47,066 bases of DNA, from contig JAFMEV010000003.1 in assembly GCA_017856545.1 (NCBI GenBank), forward strand, positions 1 through 47,066, in the 5' to 3' direction. Source of the DNA: Chitinophagaceae bacterium (lineage in GTDB: Bacteria; Bacteroidota; Bacteroidia; Chitinophagales; Chitinophagaceae). Made by a program: the position numbers and the translations under genes. The notes under the pieces were generated by a model. That model did no database searches. It was not told the DNA's origin and saw nothing but the letters and a program-made list of their open reading frames with translations. This document shows positions 17,635 to 26,141 of the stretch, piece after piece. How positions within the stretch are numbered: the first letter of the stretch is position 1; each line of letters opens with the position of its first letter.

Positions 17635-17647
17635 TAGATTGTTTTTT
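17620..17647 (+). terminator. Terminator overlapping the stop of the 115-aa gene
   Basis: AACAATC pairs with GATTGTT around a 10-nt centre, and the right arm runs into a T tract (six consecutive T at 17642-17647). The left arm lies in the last codons of the gene and the stop codon TAG is inside the loop. Confidence 0.65.
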
Positions 17648-17689
17648 CAGTGATTTTTACCAATCTTTGCAACAATAAATAAAAAGCAT

Positions 17690-18067
17690 ATGCAATTTCC
17701 AGCTGAATTACGTTACACAAAAGATCACGAGTGGATTAAATTAGAAGGCAATACTGCCACTATTGGTATTACAGAATTCGCTCAATCTGAATTAGGAGAC
17801 ATCGTATACATTGATATCAATACAGTAGGATCTAGTTTATCAGCTGAAGCTGTTTTTGGTACTGTAGAAGCGGTGAAAACAGTGAGTGATTTATTCATAC
17901 CAGTTGCAGGAACAGTTACTGAAGTAAATCCAGCATTAGCAGCACAACCAGAATTAGTGAATACAGACCCATATGGAGCAGGATGGATGGTGAAAGTAAC
18001 AGTAAATAATCCAGCAGATGTAGAAGCTTTATTATCAAGCGAAGCATATGCGCAGTTGGTTCACTAA
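17690..18067 (+). CDS. gcvH: Glycine cleavage system H protein
   Basis: A 125-residue lipoyl carrier that shuttles the aminomethyl intermediate between GcvP, GcvT and lipoamide dehydrogenase. The lipoylated lysine is K63 within [11 protein letters not shown]; other family segments are [28 protein letters not shown] and YGAGWMVKV. Length is standard. A near-match to the -7 element (AATCTTTG) lies about 20 nt upstream of the ATG. It is followed at 9 bp by a VanZ-like gene and is probably the first gene of a four-gene unit whose other members have no obvious link to glycine metabolism. Confidence 0.97.
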   Translation: MQFPAELRYTKDHEWIKLEGNTATIGITEFAQSELGDIVYIDINTVGSSLSAEAVFGTVEAVKTVSDLFIPVAGTVTEVNPALAAQPELVNTDPYGAGWMVKVTVNNPADVEALLSSEAYAQLVH

Positions 18068-18076
18068 ACCAGCCCA

Positions 18077-18445
18077 ATGAAAAAAATAAGTAGTCTTTGG
18101 CTGATAGCCGAAATCATCTTTATTTTTTACATGTTAAGTTTACCCGGTAGTAATCTTCCAAATGTAGATTACTGGGGACAAGATAAAATCATCCATATTA
18201 TTTTGTTTGGCTCTTTAATGTATGCAGCATTATTTCATTTTGATCAAATGGATAATAGCTTTGTAAAAACAACCAGAGCTAGAGCACTTACGATGATAGT
18301 ATGTATATTGTATGGCATTGGGATGGAATTTTATCAAAAATATTTTGTGCCTTCTAGAGGCTTCGAAGTGTCGGATATGTTGGCTGATGCAGCAGGCGTA
18401 ATCATAAGCTTGCCTTTATATCAAAAAATAAAGCTTCGTAAATAG
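18077..18445 (+). CDS. VanZ-like small membrane protein
   Basis: A 122-residue membrane protein. Hydrophobic segments are near the N-terminus (LWLIAEIIFIFYMLSLPG), in the middle (IHIILFGSLMYAALFHF and ALTMIVCILYGIGMEFYQ) and at the C-terminus. The segments DKIIHIILFGSL, GMEFYQKYFVPSRGFEVSDMLADAAG are characteristic of the VanZ-like family. The family is named for a teicoplanin-resistance accessory protein but most members, including this one, have no established role. It is 9 bp after gcvH and 1 bp before marR, so co-transcription is likely. Confidence 0.85.
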   Translation: MKKISSLWLIAEIIFIFYMLSLPGSNLPNVDYWGQDKIIHIILFGSLMYAALFHFDQMDNSFVKTTRARALTMIVCILYGIGMEFYQKYFVPSRGFEVSDMLADAAGVIISLPLYQKIKLRK

Positions 18446-18446
18446 T

Positions 18447-18902
18447 ATGGGAATAGAAAAAGATATACAGCAAACCAATTTCAGAAATGAGTACCAAAAG
18501 TTGGGTATCAATATTATGTATACTGCCAATTGGTTAAATGAAAAAATTGCTGGCATACTTTCCCAAGAAGATATCACACAACAACAATACAATATTTTAA
18601 GAATATTGCGCGGTGCAGATAAGCCACTTAGTACATTGCAAATAAGAGCACGCATGTTGGATAAAATGAGTGATACAAGTAGAATTGTAGACAGATTAGT
18701 AGCAAAAGAATTGGTTGAAAAAAACACTTGCCCTACTGATAAAAGATTGGTTGATGTAGTACTCTCGAAAAAAGGTTTTGTCATTCTAGAAAAATTAGAT
18801 CAACTGAATCATCATTTAGACGCACTAATGAAAGGTATTAGCGAAAAAGATGCCATTACAATGAATCAATTATTAGATCAATTACGTGAAGTTTCAAAAT
18901 AA
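18447..18902 (+). CDS. MarR-family transcriptional regulator
   Basis: A 151-residue winged-helix repressor-type protein. Visible elements: SQEDITQQQYNILRILRGADKPLSTLQI, the DNA-recognition segment DKMSDTSRIVDRLVAKELVEK, the wing CPTDKRLVDVVLSKKG, and a C-terminal dimerisation helix. MarR proteins usually bind palindromes near their own promoter; none is obvious here because the gene is embedded in an operon 1 bp after the VanZ-like gene. Its ligand and targets are unknown. Confidence 0.93.
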   Translation: MGIEKDIQQTNFRNEYQKLGINIMYTANWLNEKIAGILSQEDITQQQYNILRILRGADKPLSTLQIRARMLDKMSDTSRIVDRLVAKELVEKNTCPTDKRLVDVVLSKKGFVILEKLDQLNHHLDALMKGISEKDAITMNQLLDQLREVSK

Positions 18903-18909
18903 ACCCATT

Positions 18910-20376
18910 ATGATGCAAAGAATTTTATGTAGCCTGCTTTGTGTAGGTTTTTTTATTTCTGCAAATGCACAGCCTAGCAAATGGGATAAAAATGTTTTTG
19001 AATTTAGAGGCGTATGGATTGCTACGGTTGAAAATATTGATTACCCAAGCAAAAGGGGCTTAAGTAGTGAAGCGCAAAAAGAAGAATTCATACAAATTTT
19101 AGAAAAGCATCAAAAAAATGGTATGAATGCTATTGTGATGCAAATAAGACCAGCAGGAGATGCATTGTACCCATCTGAATTAGAACCATGGAGCGAATAT
19201 TTAATGGGCAAGCAAGGGCAGGCTCCTATCCCCTTTTATGATCCCTTGCATTTTATGATTGAAGAAACGCATAAAAGAGGCATGGAGTTTCATGCATGGA
19301 TCAACCCTTATAGAGCAGTATTCAATATTAATAAATCTAGTGTTGCACCAAGTCATCTATCTAAAATGCATCCAGAATGGTTCATCAATTTTGAAGGAAA
19401 AAAATATTTTAACCCAGGACTACCAGAAGTATGGAAGCATACCAATAAAGTAGTTGCAGATATTTTAAAGAGATACGATGTAGACGCTATTCATATGGAT
19501 GACTATTTTTATCCTTATAGAGTACCTAATAAAGATTTTCCTGATCAAGCTACCTATTTAAAATATCCGAGAGGTTTGGACAAAGAAACTTGGAGAAGAA
19601 GTAATTGTGATACGATTATCAAACAATTGAATGCTACCATTAGAAGTATTAAACCAGGGGTGCAATTTGGTATAAGTCCATTTGGTGTTTGGCGAAATAA
19701 ATCCAAAGATCCAAGAGGTAGTGCTACAAGAGCTGGTCAAACCAATTATGATGATTTATACGCTGATATATTGTTGTGGTTGGAAAAAGGGTGGATTGAT
19801 TATGTTACACCACAATTGTATTGGGAGCATGGACATGCTTTAGCAGATTATGATGAATTAGTACAGTGGTGGAATGATCATACCTATGGAAAAGCATTAT
19901 ATATTGGACATGGGATATATAGAGCCGGAACCACAAGTACATGGAGAGATCCAAATGAAATTCCATATCAAATTAAAAAATTAAGATCCTTACCAAATAC
20001 CGGAGGGAGCGTTTATTTTAGTAGCAATAGTTTTAAAAATAATGCGAATGGATGGAATGATAGTTTACAAAACAACTATTATAAAAACCCAGCATTGCTG
20101 CCTTCTCTGGTTCCACAATACACTATGGCTGCACCCAACATTGAGAAAAAGACAAATACAAGCTATCAAATCAATATGCCTAAAAATGCTTTAATAAAAT
20201 CTTTTGCCATCATTCAAAAAGAAGAAGGCAAATATAGTGTTGCAGGTATTTTAGCCGCAGATAGCAAAATGGTGAATTTGAATGCTTTGGGCATTCAAAG
20301 AAAAACAAGCAATCAATATTGGTTGATAGCCATTGGATTACAAAATCAAATTAGCGACTATATCCCACTTCCTTAA
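18910..20376 (+). CDS. GHL10-type glycoside hydrolase-like protein, exported
   Basis: A 488-residue exported protein of the YngK/YddW (GHL10) family. The start is set at ATG 18910 (or the adjacent 18913), after the marR stop; it yields a clean signal peptide, RILCSLLCVGFFISANAQ. Family segments: FEFRGVWIATVENIDYPS, NAIVMQIRPAGDALYPS, FHAWINPYRAVF, DAIHMDDYFYPY, FGISPFGVWRN and DYVTPQLYWEHG, which form a TIM-barrel with acidic residues in likely catalytic positions. A C-terminal domain (about 410-488) is probably Ig/fibronectin-like. Substrate is unproven; cell-wall glycans are a common suggestion. Confidence 0.9.
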   Translation: MMQRILCSLLCVGFFISANAQPSKWDKNVFEFRGVWIATVENIDYPSKRGLSSEAQKEEFIQILEKHQKNGMNAIVMQIRPAGDALYPSELEPWSEYLMGKQGQAPIPFYDPLHFMIEETHKRGMEFHAWINPYRAVFNINKSSVAPSHLSKMHPEWFINFEGKKYFNPGLPEVWKHTNKVVADILKRYDVDAIHMDDYFYPYRVPNKDFPDQATYLKYPRGLDKETWRRSNCDTIIKQLNATIRSIKPGVQFGISPFGVWRNKSKDPRGSATRAGQTNYDDLYADILLWLEKGWIDYVTPQLYWEHGHALADYDELVQWWNDHTYGKALYIGHGIYRAGTTSTWRDPNEIPYQIKKLRSLPNTGGSVYFSSNSFKNNANGWNDSLQNNYYKNPALLPSLVPQYTMAAPNIEKKTNTSYQINMPKNALIKSFAIIQKEEGKYSVAGILAADSKMVNLNALGIQRKTSNQYWLIAIGLQNQISDYIPLP

Positions 20377-20384
20377 AACTAAGT

Positions 20385-22355
20385 TTATTCAAAAACGCGT
20401 TTTAAATTTAGGTTTTGATTGGCTTTGATAATCAATGGAACATGTTCAACAATGGTCATGTCATTGTCTAAACCAAAGGCTTTCTGATCGCTTTGCGCCA
20501 ATTGTTTGATATTAAAATAGGTATCCATAATAAAGTCTTCTCTAAATGATAATTCATTTTCAATAGAGAAGAAACTTTCAATAATTACATAGGTAATATC
20601 TGCATGGAAATCTTTACTCTTCAATGATTCGTATTTGCTGTAAATACCCAACTCTTGGCACTCATTCAATTCTTGCATTACTTTCTTAAAGCAAATATTG
20701 ATCCTTGGTTGAATTCTAAATCCAATCTTAAAATCAACACGCATTACTTTGTCGTCTACTAATTCACGAATGCTATACTCCATGCCATAGGGAGAATCGG
20801 TTCTGTCAATATGAATAAACCAATAAATATCGGCACGCTTTGGCTTACGATTCAATATAGAATCCATAATACGATGCTCAATCTCTCTGTGGTTATTCGC
20901 TTTGGTTAAATACACTAAGTGTGTTGCATATTTGGGCACATCCTTATCTGCACTTAAATCAGTCAATTGCTGTAAGTAATCTTTCAGCTTCACAAAATCC
21001 AAGTATCTATTGGTAATCTTTCTTGCTCGATGCCAAATCATCATCACAAAAATCATACTTAAAGAAAACACAAAAGTGATATAGCTTTCTTTAATCTTCA
21101 CCACATTCGCAATAAAGAAAGAAATTTCTACTACACTAAATATGGCAATAATAATAGCTACAGGTAAATGACCCCATCTTCTTACATTCAACAAATAAAA
21201 GTTCATTAAGATGGTGGTAGAGATCATGGTAATGATAATAGAAAAACCATAGGCTGCTTCCATGTGTTCACTCTTTCTAAAAAATAAACACATCGTGATA
21301 CAACCCACCCATAATAAAAAGTTTAGAGAAGGAATATAAATTTGTCCTTTTTGATCTGTCGGAAATTTAACGGTTACTCTTGGCCAGAAATTCAAACTAA
21401 TGGCTTCGTTGATTAGAGTAAAAGATCCGCTAATCAATGCTTGGCTAGCAATAATTGCTGCAATCGTGGCTACACCAATACCAATCACCAAGAACCAAGG
21501 CGGCATGATTTCATAAAAAGGATTCATTCCTTCTATAGAAGTGCCAACATGTTGTAATAACCAAGCGCCCTGACCCATGTAGTTCAATACCAAAGCCAAT
21601 TTTACAAACATCCAGCTTACTTGAATATTTTGACGACCACAATGTCCTAAATCACTGTACAATGCTTCTGCTCCTGTAGTACATAAGAATACAGCTCCCA
21701 GTAACCAAAACCCTTTTGGATAATTTATTAATAAATCAATGCCGTAATATGGATTTAATGCTTTTAAAATTTCCCAATGTCCTATAATCTGAGAAACCCC
21801 TAAAACCATGATCATAGAAAACCATAATAACATGATTGGACCAAATGCAAAACCAACAATCTTTGTTCCAAATCTTTGAAAGAAAAAGATCAAAGAAATA
21901 ATGGCAATAACAATACCAATGGTTAAATTATTACCTGGCACAATCGTATTTTCCAAACCTTTCACGCCGCCTAAACCTTCAATAGCAGATGCAACAGAAA
22001 TAGGTGGTGTAATCATACCATCAGCCAATAACATCGCAGCACCAATAATGGCAGGAATATAAATCCACTTCACATAGCGTCTTATTAAAGCAAAAAGAGA
22101 GAAGATTCCACCCTCCCCTCTATTATCAGCTCTTAAAGTAAGAAACACATATTTAAATGTAGTTTGTAATGTCAAGGTCCAGAACACACATGATATGGCA
22201 CCATATACCAATTGTTCGGTAACGGTTCTGTCGTTGATGATTGACTTGAATACGTAGAGTGGAGAAGTTCCAATATCGCCGTAAATAATACCTAGAGTTA
22301 CGATTAATCCAGCTACAGAAAGCTTCTGTGCATGTCCGCCATTTGTTTGTCCCAT
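20385..22355 (-). CDS. kup: Kup-family potassium transporter
   Basis: A 656-residue potassium uptake permease of the KUP/HAK/KT family, probably a proton symporter. The N-terminal signature GIIYGDIGTSPLYVFKSI is intact, followed by about 12 transmembrane helices (to about residue 440) and a cytoplasmic C-terminal domain. Other family segments: NRGEGGIFSLFALIRRY, ADGMITPPISVASAIEG, GAEALYSDLGHCGRQNI. Length is typical. The ATG at 22355 lies downstream of TAAACTTTG, which overlaps an inverted repeat. It ends 8 bp from the convergent GHL10 gene. Confidence 0.96.
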   Translation of the reverse strand: MGQTNGGHAQKLSVAGLIVTLGIIYGDIGTSPLYVFKSIINDRTVTEQLVYGAISCVFWTLTLQTTFKYVFLTLRADNRGEGGIFSLFALIRRYVKWIYIPAIIGAAMLLADGMITPPISVASAIEGLGGVKGLENTIVPGNNLTIGIVIAIISLIFFFQRFGTKIVGFAFGPIMLLWFSMIMVLGVSQIIGHWEILKALNPYYGIDLLINYPKGFWLLGAVFLCTTGAEALYSDLGHCGRQNIQVSWMFVKLALVLNYMGQGAWLLQHVGTSIEGMNPFYEIMPPWFLVIGIGVATIAAIIASQALISGSFTLINEAISLNFWPRVTVKFPTDQKGQIYIPSLNFLLWVGCITMCLFFRKSEHMEAAYGFSIIITMISTTILMNFYLLNVRRWGHLPVAIIIAIFSVVEISFFIANVVKIKESYITFVFSLSMIFVMMIWHRARKITNRYLDFVKLKDYLQQLTDLSADKDVPKYATHLVYLTKANNHREIEHRIMDSILNRKPKRADIYWFIHIDRTDSPYGMEYSIRELVDDKVMRVDFKIGFRIQPRINICFKKVMQELNECQELGIYSKYESLKSKDFHADITYVIIESFFSIENELSFREDFIMDTYFNIKQLAQSDQKAFGLDNDMTIVEHVPLIIKANQNLNLKRVFE

Positions 22356-22383
22356 GGAGCAAGTAATAAATTGACAACAAAGT

Positions 22384-22401
22384 TTATGCTTTTTAGCATA
22401 A
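22384..22401. promoter_or_regulatory. Inverted repeat overlapping the probable kup promoter
   Basis: TTATGCT and AGCATAA form a perfect 7-bp repeat around TTTT. On the minus strand its end overlaps the TA of TAAACTTTG (22378-22386), a one-base-longer variant of the -7 element, 22 nt upstream of the kup ATG. It could be an operator; a simple hairpin is also possible. Confidence 0.4.
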
Positions 22402-22419
22402 CAAGGAACATTCCTCTCA

Positions 22420-22451
22420 AGTATTTTAAAAAAATCTTTTTAAAAAATACT
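22420..22451 (-). terminator. AT-rich hairpin after the SRPBCC gene
   Basis: AGTATTTT and AAAATACT form an 8-bp stem with complementary A and T runs inside. It begins in the stop codon of the SRPBCC gene. It contains only A/T pairs at the core, so it would be a weak terminator. Confidence 0.35.
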
Positions 22452-22923
22452 AAGGCTTGTAAGCACCCCAGAGATCCAAAACAGCTTTATACCTATAATC
22501 GAAAATCCCCTGCAATTGATTTTTGACAAATAAAGTGTTCGCAATATCTCCTAAAATACCCAAAGGAATCTTGTAATGAACAATATCTTCCATGGCTACT
22601 CCACCAGGAATTGCTTTAAAATGGTGTTGATGATGCCACATGGTATATGGACCAAATCTTTGCTCATCTACAAAATAAGATCCCTCTTGCACGTGGGTAA
22701 TCTCCGTCATCCAATACAAGGGAACACCCAAAACAGGCTTAACGGTATATTCTATAATCTGACCAGGATACATTTTTTCGCCATGGTGCTTACTGATAAT
22801 ATGAAAACCCATATGAGAGGGTGTTATTTTGGCAAGATTGGCTGGACTACTGAAAAAATCCCAGGCAGTTTCTAAGCTAATAGGCATTTCCTGGTAAGTG
22901 TGAAGGGTATAAACTTTTGACAT
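22450..22923 (-). CDS. SRPBCC-family ligand-binding protein
   Basis: A 157-residue START/Bet v1-like protein. The start is placed at MSKVYTLHTYQEMPISLETAW, because the 30-residue extension in the track is unlike the family and overlaps the start of the divergent helicase gene. Typical segments are AWDFFSSPANLAKITP near the N-terminus, PGQIIEYTVKPVLGVPLYWMTEITH, and FVDEQRFGPYTMWHHQHHF. Related proteins are often annotated as cell-division inhibitors or polyketide cyclase-like, without proof. The ligand is unknown. It is upstream of kup on the same strand but separated by an AT-rich hairpin and a promoter. Confidence 0.85.
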   Translation of the reverse strand: MSKVYTLHTYQEMPISLETAWDFFSSPANLAKITPSHMGFHIISKHHGEKMYPGQIIEYTVKPVLGVPLYWMTEITHVQEGSYFVDEQRFGPYTMWHHQHHFKAIPGGVAMEDIVHYKIPLGILGDIANTLFVKNQLQGIFDYRYKAVLDLWGAYKP

Positions 22924-22989
22924 ACTCTTATAACAATACTTACTCCTTTTTGTTGTAAGAATTAGCCATAAAGCAGTTAATTTTAACCC

Positions 22990-25900
22990 ATGATTAGTAG
23001 AGCCGAACAGCAAGCAGCATTTGAAGCCATATACAAAAACCTAAATACGGCTCAAAAAAAGGCAGTGGACAATATAGAAGGTCCAGTAATGGTGATAGCT
23101 GGCCCGGGTACAGGTAAAACACAGATATTAGGTGCACGTATTGGGAAGATTTTATTGGAAACAGATACAGCACCCGAAAATATTTTATGTCTCACTTATA
23201 CAGATGCAGGTGCCATTGCAATGCGCAAAAGATTGGTCAGCTTTATTGGTAGTAGTGCCTACAAAGTAACTATTTCAACATTTCATTCTTTTTGCAACGA
23301 TATTATTCAAGACAATTTATCACTCTTTGATAAAACAAGTCTCGATCCTATATCCGAATTAGAAAAAATAGAACTGCTCAAAAAATTAATAGATGGTTTT
23401 GAGAAAAACAATCCATTAAAAAGATATAGAGGAGACGTGTATTTTGAAATGAGCAATTTGGCCAAATTATTTAGTGCCATGAAAAAAGAGGGCTGGACAA
23501 GCCAATACTTAATTGAAAGGATTGACGCATACATTCAAGAAATTCCTTTCAGAGATGAATTTATTTATAAAAGAAAATACAAACAATTTGAGGCAGGCGC
23601 TTTAAAGCAAGGATTAGTAGACGTAGAGCTGGAAAAAATGAGCAAGTTAAAAGCAGCAGTGAACTGTTTTGATATTTACCAAGAGCTTATGAAAAGTCAT
23701 AACAGATATGACTTTGATGACATGATCAATTGGGTATTAAAAGCCTTTAACGAAAACAAGAACTTATTAGCCCAATACCAAGAAAGGTATTTGTACATTT
23801 TAGTAGACGAGTTTCAAGATACCAGTGGAACCCAAAATGCACTCATCAAGTTATTGGTAAATTATTGGGAGCAACCCAATTTATTTGTAGTGGGAGATGA
23901 CGATCAAAGTATTTTTAGATTTCAGGGAGCCAATGTAGAAAATATGTTGCATTTCCAACACGACTATGCAGAAGAAGTATTGATGATTGTTTTGGAAAAT
24001 AATTATAGATCCACACAACCCATTTTGGATGCTTCAACAATTATCATCAATAACAATCAAGAACGATTAGTCAATAAAATTGAAGGACTAGAGAAAAAAT
24101 TAATTTCTTCTCATCCAGATTTACAAAACAACACCACTCTTCCAAGCATTGTTTCTTATGGCAATCCACAAGAAGAAATGATAGATATTACCGAACAAAT
24201 TACTCAATTAATTGAAAAAGGGGTTGCACCACAAGAAATAGCGGTATTGTATAAAGAGAATAGATATGGCGAAGAGATTGCTCATTTCTTGCAACAAAAA
24301 AATATCCCTGTTTATACCAAGCGAACAGCGAACCTATTGGATCAAACACTGATTAAACAGATTATTACTTTACTAGATTATTTGAATTGTGAATTAGATC
24401 AATCTTATGAAGGCGCACATTTATTATTTGAAATATTGCATTTTAAGTGGTGGAATATCTCTCCAATTACAGTTGCAACGTTAACTTTTGAAGCCAATCA
24501 ATTAAAATACAGCGATAGCAATAATTCATTTAGAAAGGTATTGGTAGATAAAACGCAGGAAGTTCAAACAGATTTATTTAAACAAGGTGGATTAACAGAA
24601 GTAGCCAAAGCTGTTAAAGTAATTGAAGGACTTATTGGAGAAGTGGCGAATGTGACTTTGTTAAATTTGATAGAACAAGTCTTGCAAAAAACAGGGATCA
24701 TACAAAGTGTATTAAAATCAGACAACAAGGCTTTTGAATTAGAGATGATCACTAAATTTTTTGATTTCATCAAAGAAGAAACCCACAGACATCCTAGCTT
24801 AAATTTAAAGACCTTGGTAGAAATGTTGCACTTAATGCAAAGAGAAGGCATAAGATTACCGCTCCCTATTACTACAGGAGGGCCAACTGGTGTGCATTTA
24901 TTAACCGCACACGGATCAAAGGGATTAGAGTTTGAATATGTATTTTTAGCAGGCACCAACGCACATCTTTGGGAAAAGAAAAGATCCTCTAATAATATTG
25001 GCTACACATTACCAGACACTGTATTAACTAGTTTAGAAAATGTAGATGACAAAGAAGAATTAAGAAGATTATTTTATGTAGCCATCACCAGAGCAAAACA
25101 TTTTATCCAAGTTTCTTATAGTGCAAATAAAGCAGATGGTAAAGAGGCAGAAGCAAGTCAATTTATTATTGAAATGACAGAGGGCAATGAGCAGTATACC
25201 GCCCATAAAACATTAGACGAGGCGACAATCATACAATACAAATTATTACACTTACAAACAGCACCACAACCAGAAATAGCCCAATTAGAAGCAGACTTTA
25301 TTGAACCTAAATTGGAAAAGTTTACGATGAATGTCACTGCTTTAAATAATTATCTAAAATGCCCATTACATTTTTATTACAATAGTTTAATCAGGGTGCC
25401 ATCAGGGAAATCAGAAGCTACCACTTTTGGATCGGCAGTGCATGATGCATTGAATAAGTTATTCAAAAAAATGCAAGAAAGAAATAACCAGTTTCCAGCA
25501 ATCAAAGAACTGGTAGACGATTTTAATTATTACATGCAAAGGCATCGTGAAGCATTTACACAAGTAGAATTTAAGAATAGAAAAGAGCAGGGCGAAATGG
25601 TGTTAACCAATTACTATAATGAATATGTAGAGGGATGGAATAAAGTAGTCACAACAGAATACAGAATCAATAATGTAGTATTAAAGGGCATACCATTAAA
25701 AGGAGCCATTGATAAAATAGAATTTAATGGAAAGCAAGTAGTGGTGATTGATTATAAAACAGGAAGTGTAGAAAATGCCAAGGAGAAACTATTAGCCCCT
25801 AATGATAAAAATCCTTTAGGGGGAGACTACTGGAGGCAAGCGGTGTTTTATAAAATATTACTAAGAGGACATCCTAAAAACTGGGAAGTAGAAAGAGCAG

Positions 25901-26130
25901 AATTTGATTTTGTAGAACCTAATAAGAAATCAGCATTTGAAAAAATTGGCATCACGATATCAGAAGCGGATATCACCACAGTAACACAACAAGTGGTAGA
26001 GACTTGGGAGAAAATACAAAACAAGGAATTTTACAAAGGATGTGGCAAGCCCGAATGTCATTGGTGTCAATTTGTAAAAAGCAATGAATTGGCAGTAGCA
26101 TTACACGAAATCGAGTCAGAAATAGACTAA
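22990..26130 (+). CDS. UvrD/Rep-type helicase fused to a PD-(D/E)XK Fe-S nuclease
   Basis: A 1046-residue superfamily 1A helicase with a C-terminal nuclease, resembling AddB/RecB-type break-processing enzymes. Helicase motifs: Walker A AGPGTGKT near residue 37, Walker B VDEFQDT near 273, GDDDQSIFRFQGA, NYRST, and motif VI RRLFYVAITRAK. The nuclease domain begins near 783 with a lone cysteine (YLKCPLHFYY), has AIDKIEF...VVVIDYKTG near 907-925, and ends with CGKPECHWC near 1017-1025. The four cysteines match the iron-sulfur staple of AddB-like nucleases. It stands alone, without a recognisable AddA/RecC partner. The start overlaps nothing and is preceded by a near-consensus TAATTTTA. Confidence 0.93.
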   Translation: MISRAEQQAAFEAIYKNLNTAQKKAVDNIEGPVMVIAGPGTGKTQILGARIGKILLETDTAPENILCLTYTDAGAIAMRKRLVSFIGSSAYKVTISTFHSFCNDIIQDNLSLFDKTSLDPISELEKIELLKKLIDGFEKNNPLKRYRGDVYFEMSNLAKLFSAMKKEGWTSQYLIERIDAYIQEIPFRDEFIYKRKYKQFEAGALKQGLVDVELEKMSKLKAAVNCFDIYQELMKSHNRYDFDDMINWVLKAFNENKNLLAQYQERYLYILVDEFQDTSGTQNALIKLLVNYWEQPNLFVVGDDDQSIFRFQGANVENMLHFQHDYAEEVLMIVLENNYRSTQPILDASTIIINNNQERLVNKIEGLEKKLISSHPDLQNNTTLPSIVSYGNPQEEMIDITEQITQLIEKGVAPQEIAVLYKENRYGEEIAHFLQQKNIPVYTKRTANLLDQTLIKQIITLLDYLNCELDQSYEGAHLLFEILHFKWWNISPITVATLTFEANQLKYSDSNNSFRKVLVDKTQEVQTDLFKQGGLTEVAKAVKVIEGLIGEVANVTLLNLIEQVLQKTGIIQSVLKSDNKAFELEMITKFFDFIKEETHRHPSLNLKTLVEMLHLMQREGIRLPLPITTGGPTGVHLLTAHGSKGLEFEYVFLAGTNAHLWEKKRSSNNIGYTLPDTVLTSLENVDDKEELRRLFYVAITRAKHFIQVSYSANKADGKEAEASQFIIEMTEGNEQYTAHKTLDEATIIQYKLLHLQTAPQPEIAQLEADFIEPKLEKFTMNVTALNNYLKCPLHFYYNSLIRVPSGKSEATTFGSAVHDALNKLFKKMQERNNQFPAIKELVDDFNYYMQRHREAFTQVEFKNRKEQGEMVLTNYYNEYVEGWNKVVTTEYRINNVVLKGIPLKGAIDKIEFNGKQVVVIDYKTGSVENAKEKLLAPNDKNPLGGDYWRQAVFYKILLRGHPKNWEVERAEFDFVEPNKKSAFEKIGITISEADITTVTQQVVETWEKIQNKEFYKGCGKPECHWCQFVKSNELAVALHEIESEID

Positions 26131-26135
26131 TTTTG
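26128..26135 (+). promoter_or_regulatory. TAnnTTTG -7 promoter element overlapping the helicase stop codon
   Basis: TAATTTTG begins with the TAA stop of the helicase gene and ends 6 nt before the ATG of the next gene, implying an internal promoter and a leaderless transcript. Confidence 0.45.
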
Positions 26136-26141
26136 TACCCT

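Noticed and set aside
24564-24959. 131-aa minus-strand ORF inside the helicase
   Set aside because: Shadow of the helicase reading frame, with no recognisable features.
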